The notes under the pieces are model-generated. The model did not search any database and was not told where the DNA came from. It worked only from the letters and a program-made list of their open reading frames with translations. Below are positions 21,418 through 33,541 of a stretch of 64,000 bases of DNA, piece by piece. Both the position numbers and the translations under genes were made by a program. The stretch lies in NCBI GenBank assembly GCA_022559845.1, contig CM040118.1, positions 265,879,519 to 265,943,518 of the forward strand. Reading direction: 5' to 3'. This DNA is from Amorphophallus konjac (lineage: Eukaryota; Streptophyta; Magnoliopsida; Alismatales; Araceae). Within the stretch, counting starts at the first letter, position 1. Every line of letters begins with the position of its first letter.

Positions 21418-23705
21418 CTTTATGCCAAGCTTAACAAATGTGAATTCTGGCTCAAAGAAGTTTCATTCCTAGGCCACATTATTTCCAAGGAAGGTATCGT
21501 TGTAGATCCTTCGAAAGTGGAAGCTATCAGAAATTGGAGTCGGCCAATGACTGTATCAGAAGTAAGAAACTTTCTGGGTCTAGCTGGTTACTATAGGTGG
21601 TTCATTAAGGACTTCTCAAAGATTGTAGCTCCTTTAACTAGACTCACAAGAAAAGAAAATCTTTTTGTCTGGTTAGAGGAATGTGAAAAGAGTTTTCAAA
21701 CGCTTAAGAATCATCTTACTATAGCACCTATTTTAGCACTACCGGTAGAAGGTGGTGGATTCGAAGTATATACGGATGCATCTGCCATTGGCTTGGGATG
21801 CGTTCTCATGCAAGATCGAAAGGTAATCTGTTATTCCTAAAGACAATTGAAACGTCACGAGGGAAATTATCCCGTGCATGATTTAGAACTAGCAGCTGTT
21901 ATCTTCACCTTGAAAATTTGACGTCATTATCTCTATGGAGAGAAGTTCACGATCTATTCGCACCACAAGAGCTTAAAATACTTATTTTCTCAAAAGGAGT
22001 TAAATATGAGGCAGTGGAGATGGTTAGAATATCCTAAAGACTTTGATTTTGCTATTCAATATCATCTCGGCAAGGCGAATGCTGTAGCAAATGTACTCAG
22101 CAGGAAACCAATGGGAATGCTATCGAGTCTTATGATTAGTATGACTAATCTTATTCCACAATTTGCTCGGTTGAACCTATATATTGACATGAAGGAAGAT
22201 TGTTTCATAGCAAATATCCAAGCTCAACCTACATTGATAGAGGATCTGGCCAAGCTACAAAATGATGATTCTGTACTACTAGAGATTAAAGCCAATATTG
22301 AACAAAGACCGGATTTCTCTGTTTCCAATGACGGAAGATTGTTATTTAAGGGACGAGTGTGTGTACCAGCTCATGAGGATACAAAGAAATTGATCCTAGA
22401 AGAAGCACATAATTCCAAGTACACGATTCACCCATGTGGTACAAATATGTATCATGATCTTAAAAGAAATTTTTGGTGGCCCAATATGAAGAGAGAAATA
22501 GCTGATTTCGTGTCTCGTTGTCTCACTTGCCAACAAGTTAAGGCAGAGCATTTTAGACCCGTAGGTAAATTGCATCCCTTAAAAATTTCCGAATGGAAAT
22601 GGGAAAGTATAGGGATGGATTTCATTATGGGTTTACCTAAGACCAGAGGAGGACACGATGGTATATGGGTAATCATAGACCGATTGCCAAAGTCTGCACA
22701 TTTTATACCCATAAAAAGTCGATGGTCTGTGGATATTCTAGCAGCATTATACATAAAGGAAATTGTCAAATTACATGATGTCCCTATCACTATTATATCT
22801 GATAGAGATCCTCGATTCACATCACATTTCTGGAAGGGTCTACAAAACTCACTAGGGACTAGATTGAACTTTAGTACAGCATTTCATCCACAAAGTGATG
22901 GTCAGACGGAAAGAACAAATCAGGTAGTAGAAGATATGCTCAGGGCCTAAGCTATTGATTTCGGAGGAAGTTGGCATGATCACTTGCCTCTAGTAGAGTT
23001 TGCATACAACAACAGTTATCAGGCCAGCATACAGATGGCACCCTTTGAAGCTTTATATGGAAAAGGCTGTAGATCACCAATATGTTGGAATGAAATAGGG
23101 GAAAAGTAATTCCTAGGCCCCGATCTTATAAGGGATTCTTCAGAGAAGATCAAGCTCATTCAAGAAAGAATGAAGATGTCACAAGATAGGCAGAAATATT
23201 ATGCTGACAATCGAAGACGTGACTTGGAGTTTCAGGTGGGAGATCATGTATATCTGAAAGTTTCTCCCGGCCGTGGTATTCGAAGATTTGGCATTAAAGG
23301 AAAACTAACTCCAAGATTCATTGACCCATTTGAAATTCTTGAAAGGGTCGGTGAAGTGACTTATAGACTGACTTTACCTCCACAATTAGCAGGAGTTCAT
23401 GACGTATTCCACGTCTCTATGCTGAAAAAGTATGTATATAATCTTGACCATGTTATCACTTATGATAATTTGGAGATTCCGAAGGACATGACGTACGAGC
23501 AAACACCAATAAAGATTTTGGAACGAGAAGTGCATCAACTAAGGAATAAAGTTATTCCTATGGTCAAGATACAATGGAAGAAAACATGGCCATATGAAGC
23601 AACATGGGAAACCGAAGAAGCTATGCGGAAAAGATTCCCAAAATTATTCAACTGTAAGTACACTCTCCATAATCCATGTATTGAATTTGGGGACCAAATT
23701 CTTTT
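21418..23705 (+). pseudogene. RT-A pol, end of RT, RNase H, integrase and C-terminal domain
   Basis: Continues with [17 protein letters not shown], the RNase H start [15 protein letters not shown], the integrase zinc finger (H...CLTCQQVKAEH), the integrase core with MDFIMGLPKTRGG, ISDRDPRFTSHFW and QTERTNQVVEDML (D, D and E), then a basic C-terminus with GIRRFGIKGKLTPRF, HVSMLKKYV and a chromodomain-like KVQW/ATWE-type end (IQWKKTW...ATWETEEA). Stops at 21838, in KIW (Trp to TGA) near 21918, 22948 and 23107. Non-functional as it stands. Confidence 0.92.
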
Positions 23706-23718
23706 AAGTGGGGGAGGG
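23706..23718 (+). promoter_or_regulatory. RT-A polypurine tract
   Basis: AAGTGGGGGAGGG directly before the 3' LTR start TGTAGTG. RT-B, RT-C and RT-E share a closely similar tract in the same place. Confidence 0.85.
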
Positions 23719-26700
23719 TGTAGTGCCCCATAACTTCTATAAATAAGTTTGTATTATAAATGGAATTTTTTGGAATTTATTAGGAATTTGTAAGGGCTAA
23801 ATAGATTAATAAATAGATTATTGAAATAATAAATGGATTATAAGGCCCAATGGTGTTAAATAATTAGCCTAGCCTATTCAGTTAAGACTCAAAAGGTTTA
23901 AGGACCAAGCCCATTAAGTTTGGCCCATATTCTAGAAGGTTATTTAGCCTATTCACGAATTTTAAGGATAAATACTATTTTTATAGATAATTATATAGAT
24001 AAAATGAATAAAATAGTTTTATTAAATTGAAACTCTGCACACGTTGGACGTAACGATCTATCGGGCGACCGCTACAGTGATGTAACGCACCTAGACACGA
24101 CCGTTACACCTTGTTGATTCCGTAAGTTGAAGAACTTACAAAAAGATTGGATCTTTGGGATCCTATCTACTAAGAGACCTAATTAGAAGGATGTGTAAGG
24201 TTGTTAATGACTCTTAGGGATCAGGTTTTGGCCAACTAAGGACTCTAGAATCGATCTAATCCTTGAACCCTAGCCAAATCTCTATAAATAGGACCCAGTT
24301 CTGAACTGAGCGACCCTTACTTTTGGCTCGTGAAGAATCAAGGTAAGGAGATAGAATTTTGGGTAAGTCCTTTAGAACTTTTGTTTATAATACTAAGGTC
24401 TAACAACTCTCAAAATTTCATGTTAGGAGATCAAGTAACCAAGGAGATAAGGGCTTCTAAAGTCGCTGATTCTGTCATAGCAACCCAGAATTTAGAGCAA
24501 AGGACCACTGAAGATCAAGGAATTTGGAAGCCTAAACGAGATAACTAGAGTTCGGTGTTTTAGAACTTTTTGTTCCCCTTAGATTAATCTTCTTACCCTC
24601 CAAATTTCACCTCTTTAGGTCAAGGGATTGGAGAGTTAGGGCAACGTGAAGTTACTGAAAAACTACAGGAAGAAGAGAACTAGGGCATATCTTGAAGACC
24701 CAAATTGGAAGTTTAAAGCCCAGGGAAAAGGTAGGTCATCTCATGAACAGCAAAAAGATCTCGTTAGGGATAAAAGCCCTCTGATTTGACTTGATTTCAT
24801 GCATTATAGATTATGAATTTCATGTTTTAGTAAGTTCATGCATACATGCATACCTTTAGCCTAACCAAAGATAAAGGATATCATCTTGTTTATTCACTGC
24901 GACCTATGCATATACCTGGCCTTTACTTCGTTTATCATGACTTGACTAGTTAGTGATTATGATTCTTCTTGCATGGACATAGTTTCTTATCTTTACTGTC
25001 AGCAGAAGCTCTGACGGATGAGGGTAGGACCGTCACATGATTGTAACGGCCTTACGATAAGCCGTCACACTCTCTGTGGTATTTAAATTATTCAGATGTC
25101 TCTGACGCACCAAAGCAGGAGCATTACCATACTTTAACGGTCCCTCGACAAACTGTCACACGGACTGTAACGCGCCTATGCTAGACCGTTAGAACACTAT
25201 TTTCTGTCAAATCGAGACGGAATGGAAATTAGTAAAGTCTACTTATAGATAAGCCTAGTTATCTAAGTTTTGACTTGATATCATGACTGTGAGTTTATTT
25301 ATTGATTCATGATAGGAATTGCATGATTACAAGCATTTGAAGTTATTTTGAGTTATGTTAATTTCATTGGCTAAAACTTTATAGTTGTATTTAATTTATG
25401 ATTTCAAATGATGTATTGACGGAGTTTTATTATGGTTTTACACCGTTTCACAGTCTTTTCTATCTATAGAGTCATTTTCTTTAAGTACATGGCATATATT
25501 CCGGCATATGACCATTAGTTCACACTTTGCACTATAGGAACATTATCTTGAACATGAGGACCTCTCTATTGGATATTCCTTCTAATGGACTAGGAAATCT
25601 TGTTTCAAGGCCTCCGTAATTCTCCGCGAGCCTGGGATTCCCACGAGGACGCCGAGTTGGTTGTACCATGAAAGCCCAATCATTAGAAAACACTAATGAT
25701 GGTTTCTGATTTTGGAGATGTAACGGATCAATGTTGGACCGTCAGGTTCATCTAACGGCCCAATAAACGACCGTCACATTGTACTGAGTCTAATTTCTTA
25801 TTTTGGGATTCAGACCATTGTAACGGCCCAATACTGGAGCGTCACGTTATGTAACGGCCCAGTATAAGACCGTCACAGTTCTTGAGTACATTAACCCAAG
25901 GTTTGACCAAAGGGTTGATATTCTAAAGTTCCTAGATGGATTGTTGATGATCTTGGACTTGTCATATTGTCCAAAGAAACTTAATTTAAATTATGAAAGT
26001 TAAGAAATATATCGTTGTGCTGCCGAATTATTTCTATGAGCATAACATAGTATAAGTCATTCTTGATCTCTCATAATATAAATTGAAGCGTTCATTCATT
26101 GATTATTGTTATCATGAGCTTATTGAACTTATTACATTCTTGGCCATACTTTATTGTTACATGCATGTAAATAGCTTGATTTATACTTGATGATGTGATT
26201 GAGCACTGATTGTGTTCAAGGGCTCTATGCTAGTGCCCTCGACTGATTGCCGGAAACATACGATCATAAGCCATGGGGTATGATGCTACTGGCATCGCAT
26301 TACGCTGGAAGTACTTTCTTTATAAATAAGTAAAAATCCACGGCATCATGAAAATACTTGTACATGACTATTGCTTGATATTCCATAGAAATTCACGAAG
26401 TATTTGCTCATAAGCAAAAGATGCTGGAGTGATGATTATGTGGCTTGCTAGTACATTCTTGTTACGTTCTTGTTCATGAAAGGCCATATCATGTTCTTGT
26501 GACATTCATGCTAGTTCTTACTTGCTCATTCTATTATCTTGTTACTTGGTTATTCGCATGATTTTACCTAAATTCTTTAGAGCTAAAATGATAATTACTT
26601 AAACATTGCTAATCATGTTGATGCGAAGATACCTACTGGGTAAGTGTGCTCATTACCTATTTCTAATCTTTTTCAGGAGATGGAAGTGATACGAATTTGG

Positions 26701-27033
26701 ATTCGAGTTATACAAATAGCGGGTCCGAAAGCGAATGAAACTCATATCAAATTGAGAGTGAAGACTTAGGAAGTCTACAATGTTTAGGTTGAGTTTATGT
26801 AATTTCTTGTTTCTTGAGTCTAGTGGAATGGAAAAAGGATGAAAAGATTATTGTACTTGAATACTTGATTATTAATGAAATAAAGTTGGAGTTTGAATAA
26901 TTATTGTGCGATTACATTCTTATGTGTGATTGCCTTGCACTCTGATCGTTCTTACTTGCAAGAGACTTACCATGTCGGCTGTTCACGTTCCTCGAGCGAG
27001 TCTTTCGCTGTAATAAATGCTCGGGGCGTGACA
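23719..27033 (+). repeat. RT-A 3' LTR (3315 bp)
   Basis: TGTAGTGCCCC start, CGTGACA end, followed by the TAGAA duplication. Same TATA box (24283-24290) and same AACGG/GACCGT clusters as the 5' LTR (24048-24110, 25010-25200, 25720-25880). Confidence 0.93.
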
Positions 27034-29871
27034 TAGAATGTCACCTGCTGAGCTGAAGGAACTAAAAGGGCAATTGATGGAATTATTAGAGAAGGGATTC
27101 ATCAGACCTAGTACATCACCTTGGGGAGCACCTGTTCTTTTTGTGAAGAAGAAAGATGGATCTATGAGGTTATGCATTGACTATAGACAGTTGAACCAAT
27201 TGACTATCAAGAATAAGTACCCTCTGCCAAGAATTGATGAACTATTTGATCAAATCTCTAGAGCTCATTATTTCTCTAAGATTGACCTCAGGTTGGGTTA
27301 TCACCAACTGAAAATCAAGTAAGAAGATATTTATAAGACATCATTCAGGAGTAGATATGGACATTATGAATTTGTTGTCATGCCATTTGGGATGACTAAT
27401 GCACCTGCAGCCTATATGCAACTCATGAATAGTATTTTTTGACCCTATTTAGATCAATTTATGGTGGTATTTATTGATGATATATTGATCTACTCCAGAA
27501 CCAAGGAAGAACATGAAGCACATTTGAGGATTACCTTGCAGATATTAAAAGAGAATCAATTATATGTTAAATTGAGCAAATGTGAGTTCTGGTTAGAAGA
27601 AGTTTCATTTCTCGGTCATGTGATCTCTAAGGAAGGTATTTCTGTTGACCCTTCGAAGGTAGAAGCTGTCAATAACTGGGAAAGGCCTACAAATGTGACT
27701 GAAATCCGAAGATTTCTAGGATTGGCCGGTTACTATAGGAGATTCATCAAAGACTTCTCTAAAATTGTTGTGGCATTGACTAGACTAACAAGGAAGGAAA
27801 ATTCTTATGTATGGGCTGAGGAATATGAGAAGAGTTTTCAAACTCTAAAGGAGCGCTTGACAACTGCACCTATTCTTACTTTGCCTATTGCGGGAGGAGG
27901 ATTCGAGGTATATGCTGATGCTTCGGGGATTGGCCTAGGTTGTGTATTAATGCAACAAGGCACGGTGATAGCCTATGCATCTAGGCAACTGAAGACCCAC
28001 GAAGTTAATTACCTTGTTCATGATCTAGAATTAGCTGCAGTAGTCTTTGCTCTAAAGATATGGAGGCATTATCTCTATGGTGAGGCATTTATTGTATATT
28101 CTGACCACAAGAGTCTCAAGTACTTATTCTCTCAAAAAGAACTTAATATGAGACAAAGACGGTGGCTGGAATACTTGAAGGATTTTGATTTCTCCATATA
28201 ATATCATCCCGGAAAAGGTAATGTCGTAGCTGATGCTCTTAGTCAGAAGCCGATGGCATTATTATCAAGCCTAATGATTAAAGAGTGAGAATTGTTAGAA
28301 CAAATGGCAAACTTAGACCTCAATATGGAGGAGAAGGAAGGAGTCTTAATTGTAAATATTAGTATCCAATCTAAGTTACTCTTAGAAATTAAAAAGTTGT
28401 AAAGTGATGATCCATTGGTTGTTGAAATTAAAGAAAAATTAGATCAGCGACCAGATTTCTTTCTGGCGGATGATGGAAGGCTACTTTTCTGAGGAAGAAC
28501 CTGTGTGCCCGATTGTTCTACCATCAAGGACAAAATCATGGGGGAGGCACATCGATCGAGGTATAGTATTCATCCTGGTGCTACAAAAATATACCAAGAT
28601 CTCAAAAGAACCTTTTGGTGGCCTAACATGAAAAGAGAGGTAGCCGAGTTCGTGAGCCAATGTTTGGTCTGCCAACAAGTTAAAGCCGAACATCTCAAAC
28701 CGGCTGGTAAGCTAAAACCTTTAGAGATACCGGAATGGAAATGGGATAGTATTGGCATGGATTTTATAGTTGGATTGCCAGAGACCCGAAGTGGATTTGA
28801 TGCTATATGGGTGATTGTGGACCGACTAACTAAGTCCGCTCACTTCTTGCCCATCAAAACCAAATGGACCGTGGATGTTCTAACTGCCGTATATATCAAG
28901 GAGGTTATAAGGCTGCACGGTATTCCAACTTCTATTATTTCGGATAGAGATCCGAGATTCACCTCCCACTTCTGGAAAGGTTTGTAATCATCTTTGGGTA
29001 CTAGGCTGAATTTTAGTACGGCTTTCCACCCTCAGACAGATGGACAAACCGAGAGGACGAATCAGATTATTGAAGATATGTTAAGAGCTTGTATGATAGA
29101 TTTTGGGGGAAGTTGGCATGAACACTTGCCATTGATTAAATTTGCATATAATAACAGTTATCAGTCTAGCATTCAGATAGCACCTTTTGAAGCACTGTAT
29201 GGTAGGAGTTGTAGATCACCTCTATGCTGGAGTGAGGTTGGAGAGAAGGGATTGATGGGTCCCGATATTATTCAAGATACAACTCACAATATTCAGTTGA
29301 TCCGTGAAAGGTTGAAAATTGCTCAATCACGGCAAAAGAGTTATGCCGATAATCGAAGAAGAGACCTTGAATTTCAAGTGGGGGAGCATGTCTTCTTGAA
29401 AATTTCACCCACGCGAGGAATTAAAAGATTTGGTATCAAAGGAAAACTGAGTCCAAGATATATTGGCCCTTTTGAGATTCTAGAACGAATCGGCGAAGTG
29501 ACATACAAGCTAGCTTTGCCTGCACAATTAGCTGGTGTCCATGATGTATTTCATGTATCCATGCTAAAGAAATATGTGTATGATCCATCGCATGTGATTC
29601 AATTCGATGACTTGAAGCTACAGAAGGATTTGTCTTATGAAGAAAGACCGATCAAGATCTTAGATCAAAAATTTCACCAGCTAAGGAATAGGGTTATACC
29701 GATGGTAAAAGTCCAATGGAGTAAGCGTGGATTCGGGGAGGCTACTTGAGAATTAGAAGAGTCAATCAAGAAGAAGTATCCAGATTTGATCTCAGGTTAG
29801 AATTTTGAACCCTCCATTTGAATTTTAAAATTATTATTACGTAATGTGAATTTGGAGAACCAAATTCTTTT
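27034..29871 (+). pseudogene. RT-B pol: reverse transcriptase, RNase H, integrase, chromodomain-like end
   Basis: RT with [48 protein letters not shown]; RNase H with [16 protein letters not shown] and [19 protein letters not shown]; integrase zinc finger (CLVCQQVKAEH), core with GMDFIVGLPETRSG, SDRDPRFTSHFW, QTERTNQIIEDML; C-terminal GIKRFGIKGKLSPRY, HVSMLKKYVYDPSH and VQWSKRG..EAT. Stops near 27320, 27440, 28199, 28286 (at the RNase H-integrase border), 28490, 28985 and 29747. The order protease-RT-RNase H-integrase is that of Ty3/gypsy. No longer functional. Confidence 0.92.
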
Positions 29872-29884
29872 AAGTGAGGGAGGA
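29872..29884 (+). promoter_or_regulatory. RT-B polypurine tract
   Basis: AAGTGAGGGAGGA just before the 3' LTR start TGTAGCAACTC. Confidence 0.8.
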
Positions 29885-32445
29885 TGTAGCAACTCAAAAA
29901 TTTTTATATGTATTTATATGTAAAAAGAAATAATGAAAGATGAAAATAAAATAAATTATGAATATTTTTATGTTATGTCTTTAAAAGTATAGAATACATA
30001 AATATGAACCATATCTCACTTGTTAACATGAACGACGAGATTCAAGGCACGATTCTGAGAAGGCGAAGGCGTTGGTACCGTAGCAGTACTATAGCATCCG
30101 ATTTAAGAGAGAATTATTAGGTTTAATCTAATTCTAACTAATGGATGAGGTCATTCTTACATCATTAAATAAATGAGGTCATTGATTATGTCATTCACAT
30201 GGTGGAACGAAGTTGGTGTAATAGTAATAAGGTTGGTGTAATAATGTCAAGGTTGGTGTAATAGTAATAAGATTGGTGGAATAGGGAAAGTAGGTGAGAG
30301 ATTTTGGCCTATAAAAAGGGTTGGGCTCTTCCTACTCAAAGCACAAATCTATTGGGAGGAATTACTGGTTGGAGAGAGGGAGAAAGCTTGAAGTTATAGG
30401 AGTGTTTGAAAGCGTTCTTCGTTCTTAAATTTCTTCTTCTTTGATCTTCAACGATGTAGGTTTTCTCTCAGGCAAAAACTTAATTAGGTCTCCATATATG
30501 TTTCTTTGCATGAGTATTTTGATTCTATGTAAATTTTTCATGATCATGTATTTATAGTTTATTTTAAGATTTAAAGTTCAAATATGGAGTTTTCATTATC
30601 ATAACGTGTTTCAATAACGTGGATCACATATAGATCATGATTTGAACACGGTAACCATGCCCGATTTACATCGTTTATGTGTGTCATTTCAAACTTAAAT
30701 CTTGAATTTTAAAATCATGTTCTTGCCTTAAGAATACTATTAACAAAGAAATGACTAGGTGAATGAACTCGTAAAGCTATTGTTAATTGATCAAACAATT
30801 ATGCTCTAATTTCCGTAGAATTTCTATACATAATTGACCCTATCTATTTGATTTAAGCTCTATCTAAAAGCTCGACATCTTCTTTCAAACTTCTCTTCAT
30901 ACATGAACATATTATGCAATTGGAAGCTTGACATCTTTTTTCAATGTCTTTTCTTTCATTGAAATTCTTTCACAAATGAAAATGTTAGAATATACAAGAA
31001 TGATTTCCATTCGATTTACGTGTTTTTATGTCTCCAAAAAATCGTGTAGCTAGCAAGTTCACCAAGAAGAACCAGTGTCTAAGGCTAGAGGTCCACGGGC
31101 AAACGCTTTAAGTGGATAAGTGGTTACTTAATTAGGACCTCATGAATACGAGGGGAGCCTCCCACTGTCTCACCTCTTACCTGGCCGAGTTTTCTTTAGT
31201 TTTCTGCTAATTACCCGACTAAGAGAAACCTGATCTAAACTTATTTTACAAGATTTTCCATGAGAGTTGATCGCGCCTTGACTGAAAATTCATTCTCTTT
31301 ATTGTCTTATTGTCGTTAAACATGATGCCTTAAATCATCCTTGAACTTCTCTTATAAACTTCATTCATTCTTCATACTACATGCTTTTTCTTCATACTAC
31401 ATGTCCTTGGAAATGGAAATTTTACTAGATCTATACTTTAGCCATAAACTATCAGTTAGGAGTGTAGGAGCTAAGTGCCATGCAGGACAAAGTGTTACAT
31501 TATGGGAGCCACCTCTTGAGATCGGAATGGCGCAAAGTGCTACATGACGGGAGCCACCTCTTGAGCCTGTAGGGGCCACCTCTAGAGTCCTCGATAATTA
31601 AATGACTAGCTATGCGCTATACTACGCTTCTTAAGCTTTTCTTGAAACTCAAATTGGCCATAATTGTAAATGAATTGTTCTGGAAATTTCATGGGACTTT
31701 AGTCCACCTGATACTCAATGCCTGGCAAACCTGGGGGCCCTGATCTGGTCCTAGGCGAGTAAAGCCTGAAAGTACTTGTGCTCGAGGGAGTTGAATGATC
31801 AGGTGTGACATTGCACCAACTGACGTGCAAGATTGAACTAGGCAATTCACTTATTACATGCTTGACTCGTTACATGCTTAACTTCCTATACATGACATGT
31901 TTGACCGGAGTGATTAATATCCTTGTTACATGGCCATATTTATAATTATATACTTGTTATTGATCTTCATGCTTACACTTGAGTTCCACAATATCTATTC
32001 TTGAAATTCTTGACTTCCTGATCTTGTTCTCTAATTGTCATTTGTTTTATTACTTGTTTTATTCAAGAGCATATAAATGATCCAAAATGTTAATTACTTA
32101 AAGTGACCTGGTAAAGAGATATAAGTCCTACTGAGCTTTCTAGCTCACCCTGTGTATTGTTGTTAATTTTCAGGAAATCCTGAAGATGACGGGAATGGGC
32201 TGGAGTGATGAGAGTGATGATAGTTTTTAATAAATTACTTTTCCCAGTCTGTCTACTTATAAATGAATGTATCGAGTCTGAACAATATTGTAAGTCCTTG
32301 AAGGACATTTGTTGGAAATGTCAGATTATGAAATAAAGATGTGATTTTGTCCATTTGTGTTCATACTAATCATCTGAGTCTCTTGATCGACTTGCCCGTA
32401 TAACTGTTCATGCCTTGATAATTCCGCCTTGTTCGGGGTGTGACA
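29885..32445 (+). repeat. RT-B 3' LTR (2561 bp)
   Basis: TG...CA (TGTAGCAACTC to GGGGTGTGACA). Contains a TATA box TATAAAAA at 30310-30317 and a short repeat of AAGGTTGGTGTAATA near 30210-30270. The partner LTR lies outside the window. Confidence 0.85.
30310..30317 (+). promoter_or_regulatory. Candidate TATA box of the RT-B LTR
   Basis: TATAAAAA in GCCTATAAAAAGGG, well placed for a U3 promoter. Confidence 0.55.
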
Positions 32446-33167
32446 ACTTGTGCCCATGGGAGTTGATTGATCACGGTGTGGCATTGCACCGAAGTGCATG
32501 ACTTTCTAGATTTTGACATTTCCACGACTCGTGCATGACTTGACTTGACATGACTTGCGTGGCCCGGAATGGGTATTTATTTGCTTGATATTATAATAGC
32601 CAATTCACATGACTTGACTTGTTATTTACATGCTTGGCAGATTTTGTTATAGTTCACATGATTATCATGAAATCCTACTCGTTCATCTATATTATCTCTT
32701 TATCTTGCGTACATGCATCATTACACTTGCATAGTTCATGTAACATGTAATTTACTTAAAGCACGCTTGACCTTGAGATATAATTCCTACTAAGCGTTCG
32801 CTCACCACAGTTTTTCCCTTATTTTTCAGATAACTCCAATGACGAAGCTCATTCGGATGGGGACGGACATGAGTAAAGAGCGTAGAGCCGTTCTAACCAT
32901 TGGAGATGTTATCTAGTCCTATCTTTTCTATTTCTTGAGTCAATCATTGTATTTTTCCCTTTATTGAGTCTAGTCCTCAATAGAATAATATTGTGAGTCA
33001 ATGGATTATGTAATGGTTGTTGGTATTATTAATGAATAAAGGACTTGGTCTATTATCTTTACTTTTGCGCACTCTATCCATAAGGTCGAATTCCTTATGC
33101 TCTGATTGACATGGTTGTTATAAACTCGTCATGCGTACCGGGTTCCTTCCGCGCTCGGAGTGTGACA
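32446..33167 (+). repeat. RT-C 5' LTR, 3' portion only
   Basis: Ends GGAGTGTGACA six bases before a PBS. It starts abruptly after the RT-B LTR end. Its beginning (ACTTGTGCCC...GGGAGTTGA) resembles an internal part of the RT-B LTR near 31766, so the two LTR families are related. Confidence 0.75.
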
Positions 33168-33173
33168 GTTTTG

Positions 33174-33186
33174 TGGTATCAGAGCC
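33174..33186 (+). promoter_or_regulatory. RT-C primer-binding site
   Basis: TGGTATCAGAGCC, complementary to initiator tRNA-Met, just after the LTR end. Confidence 0.9.
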
Positions 33187-33337
33187 TAGGATATTCAATT
33201 CCTACCAAACCAAGTCCAAGGATAGGTTTATACCTCCACCCGGTGACATTGGGTAGAGCCATGGGTTAAGTTAACTTAGTGACTTAGACCATTGGATTAA
33301 TCATATATTAATATAGTTACTTAAATCTTGTAGGATC

Positions 33338-33541
33338 ATGGCCGCCGAACGTGCTCAGTGGCGTGACATGCAACGTACCGTTCAAGGCCTTACCCAGGTG
33401 CTACAACAAGTAGCGCAAGGCGGAGCAAACCGTAAAGTGGGAGATCTCCACCGTAGTTTCCGCAATATGAACCCACCAAAGTACATTGGCTCAACCAACC
33501 CAGACGATGCCGAACACTGGATTAAGGAGATTGAACGTATA
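33338..33541 (+). pseudogene. RT-C gag, N-terminal part
   Basis: Starts MAAERAQWRDMQRTVQGL and reaches NMNPPKYIGSTNPDDAEHWI, closely like the RT-E gag start ([20 protein letters not shown]). It ends inside the GTATA duplication of the solo LTR; the next residues, IFRVMQCTDEEK, resume at 35352. Confidence 0.9.

Larger units (their letters stand above)
10361..27033 (+). mobile_element. RT-A: Ty3/gypsy chromovirus (Tekay/Del-like), nested in RT-B
   Basis: Flanked by the 5 bp duplication TAGAA (10356-10360 and 27034-27038). 5' LTR 10361-13509, internal region 13510-23718, 3' LTR 23719-27033. The LTRs begin TGTAGTGCCCC and end CGTGACA. Internally interrupted by a gag-only element (14862-21417). 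gag is missing and pol carries several stops, so it is non-autonomous now. Confidence 0.93.
10071..32445 (+). mobile_element. RT-B: Ty3/gypsy chromovirus, interrupted by CACTA and RT-A
   Basis: Remaining parts in the window are 10071-10360 (linker between protease and reverse transcriptase), 27034-29884 (reverse transcriptase to integrase and PPT) and the 3' LTR 29885-32445. The two coding parts join exactly across RT-A: removing it and one copy of TAGAA restores one frame at the conserved PYRM-SPAEL junction. LTR, gag and protease on the 5' side lie left of the CACTA element, outside the window. The 3' LTR is followed by ACTTG and an LTR fragment of RT-C, so RT-B appears to be inserted into that LTR. 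Confidence 0.85.
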
